Positions 1-6,087 of a stretch of DNA of 11,256 bases are shown here, piece by piece (the stretch's first letter is position 1; each line of letters opens with the position of its first letter). Origin of the DNA: Pseudomonadota bacterium (GTDB taxonomy: Bacteria; Pseudomonadota; Gammaproteobacteria; Burkholderiales; Burkholderiaceae_B); NCBI GenBank assembly GCA_023425645.1, contig JAFACG010000023.1, forward strand, positions 1 to 11,256. Direction: 5' to 3'. Under the pieces are notes generated by a model. It was given only the letters and a program-made list of their open reading frames with translations, was not told where the DNA came from and searched no databases. A program made the translations under genes and the position numbers.

Positions 1-40
1 CCCCCCCCCCCCCATCCCACCCCCCGCGGCCGCCCCCCCC
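1..40. other. C-rich low-complexity window end, probable contig-end artefact
   Basis: Almost every base is C, broken only by a few other bases and one GCGGCCGC octamer at 26-33 (a NotI recognition sequence). Nothing here looks like coding or regulatory DNA, and the composition changes abruptly at position 41. A similar G/C homopolymer stretch closes the window at the other end. This is best read as low-quality consensus at a contig end. A cloning-site remnant is possible because of the NotI octamer, but that octamer also arises easily in GC-rich sequence. Confidence 0.5.
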
Positions 41-118
41 ACTTCCTGAACGGCGTCTTTGCAAAGGCCGGCTTGGCTATCGACCAGTCGACCCCTGTCC
101 CGCGAACTGGCGATAGCC
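41..118. other. Non-coding stretch with a 15-bp imperfect inverted repeat
   Basis: I see no gene I can support. One plus-strand frame has a stop at 47-49 and another at 114-116, so the tail of a gene entering from the left cannot be excluded. The visible structure is an inverted repeat. TTGGCTATCG at 73-82 pairs with CGATAGCCAA at 111-120, and after a one-base bulge (A83) CCAGT at 84-88 pairs with ACTGG at 106-110. The loop is 17 bases. On the plus strand the hairpin is followed by A residues, not T, so it is not a classical intrinsic terminator in that direction. Confidence 0.45.
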
Positions 119-144
119 AAAAAAAAAACCCGCCATGCGACGGG
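119..144 (-). terminator. Rho-independent terminator of the SET-domain gene
   Basis: Read on the minus strand, CCCGTC, the tetraloop GCAT and GGCGGG form a six-pair stem containing one G-U wobble, followed at once by ten T residues (ten A at 119-128 on the plus strand). The wobble pairs only in the minus-strand transcript and is a C/A mismatch on the other strand, so the structure is oriented. It lies about 37 bases beyond the stop codon of the SET-domain gene. Confidence 0.7.
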
Positions 145-150
145 GTTGCG

Positions 151-181
151 GCCGGGCGGACCCGGCGGGCGCGAAGCGCCC
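151..181. repeat. Two small GC hairpins at the 3' end of the SET gene
   Basis: GCCGGG (151-156) and CCCGGC (161-166) form a perfect six-pair stem with loop CGGA. Next to it GGGCGC (167-172) and GCGCCC (176-181) form a perfect stem around a GAA triloop, whose core GCGAAGC is known as an unusually stable DNA mini-hairpin. The second stem includes the last base of the SET gene's stop codon. With the terminator this makes three successive hairpins on the 3' end of that transcript, which may protect it from 3' decay (inference). Confidence 0.4.
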
Positions 182-873
182 TACTTCTTCTTGTTTTCTT
201 TCTTGTCCTTCTTGTCTTTTTTGGCGGCTTTCTTGTCCTTCTTGCCGTCCTTTTTCTTTTTGGATTTCTTGTCCTTCTTGCCTTTCTTCTTATCTTCGCC
301 GGCCGGCGCATCCTCGTCCAGAGGGGCGTTGCGGGCATGCTCCATTTCGGCTTCCAGTTCGGCGGCGGCCTGGCGCAGCTCGTCTGCGGCGGCCTGGCGG
401 CGCTCGTCGGCCGGCTGGGGGGCGATCATGGTGCCCCGGCACTGGGGGGCTCCGCACAGGCAGCGGTAATTCTGTTTCAGTTCTTCGGTGATCTCGTCAT
501 CGATGACCAGGGAGTAATCGTACAGCAGTTCCTCACCGGCGGGAATGTCGCGCATGGCCACGATGTAGACGCGCGTGCCGTCGCTGTTCTCGTGGCCTTC
601 GCAGTTGGGCGCGCAGGAGTGGTTGATCCAGCGCGAATCGTTGCCGCCCTGCCCGCCGTCGATGATCTTGCCGCTGCTCAGCGAAAAGAAGAAAGTGTGG
701 TACGGATCGTCCGGGTTGACGGGAAACAGCGCATCGGCCTGCTCGGGCGTCAGCCGCTTGCCGGCGTACTGCAGGATGCGGGTGCCGGCGGGGATGTCGC
801 GGTTGGCGAACACGCCGTTGCCATGCAGTTGCGAAGGTTTGACGACGTGCCAGGGTTGGCGTTGAGCGACCAT
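181..873 (-). CDS. SET-domain protein-lysine methyltransferase with lysine-rich tail
   Basis: This 230-residue protein carries a compact SET fold, the family that transfers methyl groups from S-adenosylmethionine to protein lysines. Visible motifs in order are HGNGVFA (17-23) for the cofactor loop, NHSCAPNCE (84-92), GEELLYDY (113-120) with the expected catalytic tyrosine, and a post-SET CLCGAPQC cluster (138-145) whose cysteines probably bind zinc with C87. Residues about 156-182 form a charged, probably coiled helix. Residues 195-230 hold 24 lysines in 36 positions, resembling a histone H1 tail. The ATG at 871-873 is chosen because the SET fold starts within 15 residues of it; no strong ribosome site precedes it. 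It is divergent from the acetolactate synthase gene, 75 bp apart. The family is clear, but the substrate cannot be read from sequence. The tail suggests binding to nucleic acid, or self-methylation. Confidence 0.9.
   Translation of the reverse strand: MVAQRQPWHVVKPSQLHGNGVFANRDIPAGTRILQYAGKRLTPEQADALFPVNPDDPYHTFFFSLSSGKIIDGGQGGNDSRWINHSCAPNCEGHENSDGTRVYIVAMRDIPAGEELLYDYSLVIDDEITEELKQNYRCLCGAPQCRGTMIAPQPADERRQAAADELRQAAAELEAEMEHARNAPLDEDAPAGEDKKKGKKDKKSKKKKDGKKDKKAAKKDKKDKKENKKK
184..291 (-). repeat. Low-complexity lysine-codon tract in the SET gene
   Basis: This tract encodes residues 195-230 as KKD/KKK-type units built from AAG and AAA codons, giving a purine-rich minus strand (TTC/CTT-rich plus strand) unlike the GC-rich surroundings. 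It is imperfectly periodic, with a KKD motif recurring every three to five codons, so slippage could change tail length between strains. Confidence 0.6.
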
Positions 874-948
874 GAGGGATGTGCCTGTAAAAAAGGAATA
901 AACTGGAAGGCGATCTCTATCTTACAAAACAAGCAGGGCCACGTAACC
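874..948. promoter_or_regulatory. Divergent intergenic region, probable promoters for the SET gene and acetolactate synthase
   Basis: These 75 bp separate two divergent start codons and are clearly more AT-rich than the flanking genes, so both promoters are expected here. I could not find a convincing sigma-70 pair in either direction. The best -10-like words are TATCTT at 918-923 on the plus strand and TAAGAT at 920-925 read on the minus strand. The two overlap, and neither has a good -35 at proper spacing. An AGGG at 935-938, ten bases before the ATG at 949, may be the plus-strand ribosome site. No leader peptide or attenuator is visible. Confidence 0.4.
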
Positions 949-2685
949 ATGTCAGTCGAACCGACCGCTCGCAACGGCGCGCAACTCTTGCTCGAAACCT
1001 TGATCGCCCAGGGGGTGGATACCATATTCGGCTATCCTGGCGGAGCGGTGTTACCGCTGTATGATGCCTTGTACGCCGAGCCGCGGATCCGCCACATCCT
1101 GGTGCGCCACGAGCAGGCCGCCGTGCACGCGGCCGAAGGCTACGCGCGCAGCACCGGCAAGCCCGGCGTGGTCCTGGTGACTTCGGGCCCCGGCATGGCC
1201 AACACCACCTCGGGCCTGCTGGACGCCCTGTGCGATTCCATCCCCGTGCTGTGCATCAGCGGCCAGGTCGCCACCACCGCCATCGGCACCTCCGCCTTCC
1301 AGGAGTGCGACGCCGTGGGCATCTCGCGCCCCGTCACCAAGTGGAACGCCCAGGTGCGCCGCGTCGAGGACGTGGCCGCACTGGCGGCCAAGGCGCTGCG
1401 CCTGTGCACGCAGGGCCGCCCCGGCCCGGTGCTGCTGGACTTCCCCAAGGACATCCAGATCGCCGCGGCGCCCGCCCAGGCCGCCGAACCGGACCAGGCC
1501 GAGCCGCTGGCCGCGCAGGCCGCTCCCGCACAGGAAGCCGCCATCAAGCGGGCCGCCGCCCTGATTTCCCATGCTCGCCGCCCGGTCTTCTATGGCGGCG
1601 GCGGCCTGATCAATTCGGGCGCCGACGCCTGCCACGCCTTCACCAGCCTGGTGCAGGAGACCGGCGCGCCCTGCACGCTGACCCTGATGGGCCTGGGCGC
1701 CTATCCGGCTAGGGACGGCCAGTTCCTGGGCATGCTGGGCATGCACGGCACGCTGGAGGCCAACCTGGCCATGCACCATGCGGACCTCATCATCTGCGTG
1801 GGCGCGCGCTTCGACGATCGCATCACCGGCCGCCTGTCGGACTTCTGCCCGCACGCCAGCAAGATCCACATCGACATAGACCCCGGCTCCATCGACAAGG
1901 TGGTGCGTGCCGACGTGGCCCTGGTGGGCGACTGCTACCCCCTGCTGCGCGCCCTGCGCAAAGAGCTTTCGGCCCATGACCTGCCCGCGGGACGGCTGGA
2001 CGACTGGTGGCAGCGCATCGGCGTCTGGCGCGCCCAGGAATGCCTGAAGGTTACGCCGCAGGCCGACGCCATCCTGCCGCAGCACCTGCTGCAGCGCCTG
2101 GATGCGCAGCTGGAGGGGCGCGACGCCATCGTGTCCACCGACGTGGGCCAGCACCAGATGTGGGCCGCGCAGTACATCCACTTCAACCGGCCGCGCCGCT
2201 GGCTGACCTCGGGCGGCGCCGGCACCATGGGCTACGGCCTGCCCGCCGCCCTGGGCGCGCAGATCGCTCATCCGGACAAGCTGGTGGTGTGCGTCAGCGG
2301 CGACGCTTCCGTGCTGATGAACATCCAGGAACTGGCCACCGCCGTGCAGCACCGCGCCCCGGTCAAGGTCATCCTGTGCAACAACCGCCACATGGGCATG
2401 GTGCGCCAGTGGCAGGAACTGATCCACGACGGACGCTACAGTCACAGCTACAACGAGGCGCTGCCGGACTTCGTGGCCCTGGCGCGCTCGTTTGGCTGGC
2501 AGGCCGAACGGGTGGCCCAGCCCGACCAGCTGGACGCCGCGCTGGAGCGCTGCCTGGCCCATGACGGGCCGTTCTTCCTGAACGTGGAAGTGCTGGCCCT
2601 GGAGAACTGCTTTCCCATGATGCCGGCCGGCTACGGGCACCAGCAGGTGATGCTGTCCGAGGACAACTGGTACGTGGAAGAATAG
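949..2685 (+). CDS. ilvB: Acetolactate synthase (acetohydroxyacid synthase) large catalytic subunit
   Basis: This 578-residue thiamine-diphosphate enzyme condenses pyruvate with pyruvate or 2-oxobutyrate, the first shared step of valine, leucine and isoleucine synthesis. The N-terminal cofactor domain has GYPGGAVLPLYDAL and the catalytic glutamate in HEQAAVHAAEGYA (E55). The central FAD-type domain has GARFDDRITG (286-295). The C-terminal domain has GD (451-452) through NN (478-479), binding metal and diphosphate. GMVRQWQ (483-489) keeps the Met, Val and Trp that in E. coli AHAS II favour 2-oxobutyrate, and FPMMPAG (555-561) is typical of the AHAS C-terminus. The ATG at 949 starts just before the conserved domain and gives the usual length; the open frame continues upstream only by chance. 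No small regulatory subunit lies in the window, so this may be a paralogue of the biosynthetic ilvB-ilvH pair. Another 2-oxo-acid carboligase role is less likely but possible. Confidence 0.9.
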   Translation: MSVEPTARNGAQLLLETLIAQGVDTIFGYPGGAVLPLYDALYAEPRIRHILVRHEQAAVHAAEGYARSTGKPGVVLVTSGPGMANTTSGLLDALCDSIPVLCISGQVATTAIGTSAFQECDAVGISRPVTKWNAQVRRVEDVAALAAKALRLCTQGRPGPVLLDFPKDIQIAAAPAQAAEPDQAEPLAAQAAPAQEAAIKRAAALISHARRPVFYGGGGLINSGADACHAFTSLVQETGAPCTLTLMGLGAYPARDGQFLGMLGMHGTLEANLAMHHADLIICVGARFDDRITGRLSDFCPHASKIHIDIDPGSIDKVVRADVALVGDCYPLLRALRKELSAHDLPAGRLDDWWQRIGVWRAQECLKVTPQADAILPQHLLQRLDAQLEGRDAIVSTDVGQHQMWAAQYIHFNRPRRWLTSGGAGTMGYGLPAALGAQIAHPDKLVVCVSGDASVLMNIQELATAVQHRAPVKVILCNNRHMGMVRQWQELIHDGRYSHSYNEALPDFVALARSFGWQAERVAQPDQLDAALERCLAHDGPFFLNVEVLALENCFPMMPAGYGHQQVMLSEDNWYVEE

Positions 2686-2781
2686 GCCGGTTCGGGCGCG
2701 CACGGGCGTAGAAACCCCAATGTCGCCCTGTAGAGCCTGAGATTTAAATACATCTGATCCATTCAGACAGGAGGGGAAGTC
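2686..2781 (+). promoter_or_regulatory. Intergenic region before the TRAP operon with a possible operator
   Basis: These 96 bp hold a GGGCG/CGCCC pair (2704-2708 and 2724-2728) that could form a weak hairpin without a T-run after acetolactate synthase. An AT-rich patch at 2743-2750 (TTTAAATA) could serve as a -10 region, but no good -35 is seen. A perfect short inverted repeat, TCTGA-N5-TCAGA at 2753-2767, lies directly before the ribosome site of the receptor gene and is placed like an operator. Whether the TRAP genes have their own promoter or are read from the enzyme gene is not decided by this sequence. Confidence 0.35.
2769..2776 (+). promoter_or_regulatory. Strong ribosome binding site of dctP
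   Basis: AGGAGGGG ends five bases before the ATG at 2782 and is the best Shine-Dalgarno match in the window. It fixes the start of the receptor gene and suggests high translation, as expected for a periplasmic receptor needed in excess over its membrane partners. Confidence 0.8.
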
Positions 2782-3759
2782 ATGCTGTGCAAGCGGATTA
2801 AGAACGGCCTTCTGGCCGCGGCCCTGACACTGGGCCTGACCATGGCGGCCACGGCGGGGGCGCAGACCACCCTGAAGCTGGCCTACGCCCTGTCCACCAG
2901 CTCCCACTACGGAGCAGGCGCCAAGGCCCTGGCGCAAACCCTGGAAAAAGGCGGCCAGTACAAGATCGAGGCCTTCCCCAACAGCGCCCTGGGCGGCGAG
3001 CGCGAGGTCATCGAAGGCCTGCAGCTGGGCACCATAGACCTGGCCATCGTGTCCACGGGCGCCACCCTGAACTTCGTGCCCAAGACCGGCGTGTTCGACA
3101 TCCCCTTCCTGTTCCGCGACCTGGACCACGCCCGCCGTGTGCTGGACGGCAAGATCGGCCAGGACATGCTGGCGGAATTTCCCAAGCGCGGCATCGTGGC
3201 GCTGGCCTGGGGCGAGCAGGGCTTCCGGCACCTGACCAACAATGTGCGTCCGGTCAATACGCCGGCCGACGCCAAGGGCCTGAAGATCCGCACCACGGAA
3301 AACCCCATCCACATCGCCGCCTTCCGCCAGATGGGCATCCTGGCCACGCCCATGGCCTGGCCGGAAGTGGCCACCGCCCTGCAGCAGGGCACCATCGACG
3401 GCCAGGAGAATCCGCTGTCCGTGATCGTGTCGGCCAAGCTGCCGCAATTGCAGAAATATCTGTCCTTGACGGCGCACGTGTACGGCCCGGCCCTGGTGCT
3501 GATGTCGCCGGCCGCCTATGACGGCCTGTCGGACGCGGACAAGCAGCAGTTCAAGGAGGCGGGCCTGGCGGCCGCCCAGGCCATGCGCGCGTATGTGGAC
3601 GACATCGAGAAATCCGGCGTGGACGCCGTCAAGGCCGAAGGCATGCAGGTCAATACGGTGGACCATGCCGCCTTCGCCAAGGCGGTCGAGCCCGTCTATC
3701 CGCAATACTACAAGCAGTTCGGCCAGGAACTGGTCGAGGCCATCCGCCAGACGCAGTAA
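2782..3759 (+). CDS. dctP: TRAP transporter periplasmic solute-binding receptor, DctP family
   Basis: This 325-residue receptor captures an organic-acid ligand in the periplasm and delivers it to the membrane subunits. A signal peptide is evident: basic MLCKRIKNG, a hydrophobic core to about residue 25, and a cleavage site near AGA-QT (residue 27-28). The mature protein opens with LKLAYALS, as DctP receptors do. GLKIRTTENP (166-175) carries R170, the family arginine that grips the ligand carboxylate, and DGQENPL (206-212) holds the conserved asparagine N210. A strong ribosome site fixes the start. The stop is five bases from the next gene, so it is co-transcribed with the two membrane subunits. 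The arginine implies a carboxylate ligand, but sequence does not say which. With a 2-oxo-acid enzyme next door, a 2-oxo or hydroxy acid is a fair guess and no more. Confidence 0.93.
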   Translation: MLCKRIKNGLLAAALTLGLTMAATAGAQTTLKLAYALSTSSHYGAGAKALAQTLEKGGQYKIEAFPNSALGGEREVIEGLQLGTIDLAIVSTGATLNFVPKTGVFDIPFLFRDLDHARRVLDGKIGQDMLAEFPKRGIVALAWGEQGFRHLTNNVRPVNTPADAKGLKIRTTENPIHIAAFRQMGILATPMAWPEVATALQQGTIDGQENPLSVIVSAKLPQLQKYLSLTAHVYGPALVLMSPAAYDGLSDADKQQFKEAGLAAAQAMRAYVDDIEKSGVDAVKAEGMQVNTVDHAAFAKAVEPVYPQYYKQFGQELVEAIRQTQ

Positions 3760-3764
3760 GCGCC

Positions 3765-4262
3765 ATGAAGGCCATGCTGTCCGTCCTGGACCGGGGGCTG
3801 TTCCGCGTCGTGTCGTGGCTGGCGCAGGCCTTGCTGCTGTCGGCCGTGCTGGCGGCCTTCTACCAGGTCATCGCCCGTTTCGTGCTCCAGTCGCCCGCCG
3901 ACTGGAGCGAGGCCTGGTCGCGTGCCGCCCTGATCTGGACCGTGATGCTGGGCCTGTGCCTGGCCTTGCGCCAGGGCGCCATGCTCAGCGTGGACGTTGC
4001 GCGCCTGTGGCTGAGCACCCGCTCGCAGCGCTGGCTGGACGGCGTGGTGCTGCTGATCTGCCTGGCGTTCTTCGGCCTGCTGGCCTGGGTGGGCGGGCAG
4101 ATGAGCTGGCGGGTGCGTTTCCAGACCATGCCCAGTCTGGAATGGTCCATCTCCTGGGTGTACATCGCCATCCCGATCGGCGCCGTGCTGGCCATGCTGG
4201 GCCTGCTGGCGCGCTGGATCGAGAACCCGGCGCCCGCCGTCGTGGACGATACCCAGCTCTAG
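3765..4262 (+). CDS. dctQ: TRAP transporter small permease subunit, DctQ family
   Basis: This 165-residue inner-membrane protein is the small subunit that packs against the large TRAP permease and helps dock the loaded receptor. Four membrane segments are visible, at about 12-37, 52-68, 91-110 and 129-148. The family signature runs from FYQVIARFVLQ (32-42) through WSEAWSRAALIWTVMLGL (47-64), with the paired tryptophans and charged residues expected. Length is normal for the family. It begins five bases after the receptor stop and ends 20 bases before the large subunit, so it belongs to the same operon. The ATG at 3765 is followed by another in-frame ATG at 3774; neither has a strong ribosome site, so the start could be three codons later and translation may be coupled to the receptor gene. 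Confidence 0.92.
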   Translation: MKAMLSVLDRGLFRVVSWLAQALLLSAVLAAFYQVIARFVLQSPADWSEAWSRAALIWTVMLGLCLALRQGAMLSVDVARLWLSTRSQRWLDGVVLLICLAFFGLLAWVGGQMSWRVRFQTMPSLEWSISWVYIAIPIGAVLAMLGLLARWIENPAPAVVDDTQL

Positions 4263-4270
4263 CCTGTAGC

Positions 4271-4277
4271 GGAGAAG
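4271..4277 (+). promoter_or_regulatory. Ribosome binding site selecting the GTG start of dctM
   Basis: GGAGAAG lies five bases before the GTG at 4283. The alternative in-frame ATG at 4295 would be 17 bases away, which is too far, so the site supports the GTG start. Confidence 0.65.
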
Positions 4278-4282
4278 ACACC

Positions 4283-5560
4283 GTGCCCCAGATCATGCTT
4301 CTGTCCATGCTGCTGTTCTTCGTGCTGACCGTGCCCGTGGCCATCGCGGTGGGCCTGGCCAATATGGCCGGGGTGGCCTGGGAAGGCCGCATGACCTTCC
4401 TGGTCATCGCCCAGCAGTTGTATGCGGCGCTGGACAAGTATCCTCTGGTGGCGGTGCCCTTCTTCATCCTGGCCGGCAACCTGATGGAGGCCGGCGGCAT
4501 CTCGGCCCGCATGGTGGAGTTCGCCAAGAGCGTGGTGGGCGGCGTCCAGGGCGGGCTGGCCTGCAGCTGCGTGCTGACCTGCATGATCTTCGCGGCGGTG
4601 GCCGGCTCCAGCGTGGCCACGACCTTCGCCGTGGGAGCCATCCTGATCCCGGCCATGGTGCGCCACGGCTATCCGCGCCCTTTCGCCGCGTCCCTGCAGG
4701 CCTCGGCCGCGGAGCTGGGCGTCATCATCCCGCCGTCCATCCCCATGATTCTGTTCGCCGTGTCCACCGACACCTCCGTGGGCGAACTGTTCGTGGCCGG
4801 CCTGGGGCCGGGGCTGCTGATAGGCGGCGCACTGATGGTGTACGTGTGGCTGTACGCGCGCCGCCACGGCCTGGGCCTGCAGGACGGCCAGGGCCGCCTG
4901 GGCTTCGGGGCCGCCCTGCGCCAGGCCTGGCTGGCCCTGCTGATGCCGGTGATCATCCTGGGCGGCATCTACGGCGGCATCTTCACGCCGACGGAAGCCT
5001 CGGCCGTGGCCGTCATGTACGCCTTGGCGGTCGCCTTGTTCGTCTATCGCAGCCTGACCCTGCGCGATCTCTCCAAGGTGCTGCACCGCTCGGTGGTGTC
5101 CACCGCCGTCATCATGTTCATCATCGCCAACGCCGGGGTGTTCGGCTTCCTGCTCAACCGCGCCGGCATACCGGCCGCCCTGGGAGCCTGGCTGGGCGAG
5201 ATTTTCCACAGCCCCTTCACCTTTCTGCTGGGCGTCAACGCCGCCCTGTTCCTCATCGGCATGTTCGTGGAGACCTCCGCCTCCATCGTGGTGCTGGCCC
5301 CCCTGCTGCTGCCGGTCGCCCTGCATTTCGGCATCGATCCGGCGCATTTCGGCGTCATCATGGTGGTCAACCTGGCGCTGGGCATGGTCACCCCGCCCTT
5401 TGGCGTGAACCTGTTCGCCGCCTGCGCCGTGGCCGGCATCTCGCTGGAAAGACTGGTCAGACCCCTGGTGCCTTTCGTGCTGGTGGTGGTGGCCTGTTTG
5501 ATGGTGATCAGCTATGTGCCGGAAGTCAGCCTATGGGCGCGGGACCTGGTGTATCGTTAG
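4283..5560 (+). CDS. dctM: TRAP transporter large permease subunit, DctM family
   Basis: This 425-residue inner-membrane protein is the transport core of the TRAP system, moving substrate with sodium ions. It is strongly hydrophobic throughout, with roughly eleven to twelve membrane segments. Family landmarks in order are PFFILAGNLMEAGGI (59-73), VAGSSVATTFAVGAI (106-120), AAELGVIIPPSIPMI (142-156), GGIYGGIFTPTEASA (227-241) and LGMVTPPFGVNLF (366-378). Length is typical of DctM. The GTG at 4283 is preferred over the ATG at 4295 because a Shine-Dalgarno sequence sits five bases before it. The same frame is open further upstream into dctQ, but no sensible start lies there. The gap to dctQ is 20 bases, so the three TRAP genes form one operon. 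No frameshift or missing motif is seen. Confidence 0.95.
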   Translation: MPQIMLLSMLLFFVLTVPVAIAVGLANMAGVAWEGRMTFLVIAQQLYAALDKYPLVAVPFFILAGNLMEAGGISARMVEFAKSVVGGVQGGLACSCVLTCMIFAAVAGSSVATTFAVGAILIPAMVRHGYPRPFAASLQASAAELGVIIPPSIPMILFAVSTDTSVGELFVAGLGPGLLIGGALMVYVWLYARRHGLGLQDGQGRLGFGAALRQAWLALLMPVIILGGIYGGIFTPTEASAVAVMYALAVALFVYRSLTLRDLSKVLHRSVVSTAVIMFIIANAGVFGFLLNRAGIPAALGAWLGEIFHSPFTFLLGVNAALFLIGMFVETSASIVVLAPLLLPVALHFGIDPAHFGVIMVVNLALGMVTPPFGVNLFAACAVAGISLERLVRPLVPFVLVVVACLMVISYVPEVSLWARDLVYR

Positions 5561-5588
5561 TTCATCGTCCGCCCTGCCTGCTTCCTCC

Positions 5589-6023
5589 ATGACTTATCTG
5601 GCCCTGCTCCTGGCGCACTTGCTGGCCGCCCTGTTCTTCATCGGCACCGTGTTCTTCGAAGTGCTGATGCTCTCGCCCATCGCCCGCCGCGTACCGCAGC
5701 CGGCCATGCGCGCGGTGGAGCAGGAACTGGGCCGGCGTGCGCGCCGCATCGTCCCCTGGGTCCTGCTGGTCCTGTACGGCGCCGGCCTGGGCCTGGCCTG
5801 GCAGCATCGCGCCCTGTTCGAGGCGGGCGGCGGCTCCGCCTGGCTGCTGGGCGCCAAGATCGTCCTGGCGCTCAGCGTGTTCGGCCATTTCGTCACCGTC
5901 ATGGTCCTGAGCCGGCGCGGCGCCATGACGGGGCGCCGCTCCCGCCTGATTCATCGCAGCGTCTTCGTGCACGTGTTGCTGATCGTGGTGCTGGCCAAGT
6001 CGCTGTTCTACTTCCCGTACTGA
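5589..6023 (+). CDS. Small four-helix membrane protein, CopD-like
   Basis: This 144-residue inner-membrane protein has four predicted membrane segments, at about 4-28, 55-73, 85-107 and 120-140, joined by short basic loops. Histidines lie in or near helices (H10, H100, H122, H128) and the pattern resembles the CopD-family/haem-binding-like four-helix proteins common in Burkholderiales. I recognise the general type and not a specific orthologue. The ATG at 5589 starts at the first helix and lies 28 bases after dctM. An earlier in-frame start at 5514 would overlap dctM by 47 bases and add a segment with no membrane character. No clear ribosome site precedes it, so it may be translated from the TRAP transcript. 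Copper or haem handling is possible but unproven, and a role in the TRAP system is not implied by position alone. Confidence 0.7.
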   Translation: MTYLALLLAHLLAALFFIGTVFFEVLMLSPIARRVPQPAMRAVEQELGRRARRIVPWVLLVLYGAGLGLAWQHRALFEAGGGSAWLLGAKIVLALSVFGHFVTVMVLSRRGAMTGRRSRLIHRSVFVHVLLIVVLAKSLFYFPY

Positions 6024-6039
6024 TCGCGCGCCCCATGAA

Positions 6040-6067
6040 AAACGGCCTGCCCAATGGCAGGCCGTTT
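6040..6067. terminator. Bidirectional terminator between the TRAP block and topB
   Basis: AAACGGCCTGCC (6040-6051) and GGCAGGCCGTTT (6056-6067) form a perfect 12-bp stem with the four-base loop CAAT. It sits in the 64-bp gap between two converging genes. In the minus-strand direction the transcript ends in five T (A at 6038-6042), giving a good terminator for topB. On the plus strand the stem ends in TTT followed by GTCTT, a weaker tail for the CopD-like gene. Confidence 0.8.
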
Positions 6068-6087
6068 GTCTTGCGGACCGCGCAGTC

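Noticed and set aside
73..948. Long N-terminal extension of acetolactate synthase, in a frame open from the start of the window
   Set aside because: The extension runs antisense over the SET gene and its lysine tract. Its leucine/phenylalanine-rich translation is just the mirror of lysine codons, and the enzyme family starts at 949.
874..948. Attenuator or leader peptide for the acetolactate synthase gene
   Set aside because: The leader is at most 75 bp, with no short reading frame rich in Leu/Val/Ile codons and no alternative hairpins.
2704..2728. Intrinsic terminator between acetolactate synthase and dctP
   Set aside because: The GGGCG/CGCCC stem has only five pairs, a 15-base loop and no T-run, so it is noted only in the intergenic entry.
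1051..3705. 884-codon minus-strand open frame across acetolactate synthase and dctP
   Set aside because: It spans two real genes and the gap between them, has a His/Gln/Gly-rich composition typical of antisense frames in GC-rich DNA, and matches no family.
3518..4282. Upstream extension of dctM through dctQ, giving a 680-residue protein
   Set aside because: The extension is an Arg/Ala-rich shadow of dctP and dctQ. The GTG at 4283 with its own ribosome site gives the normal DctM length.
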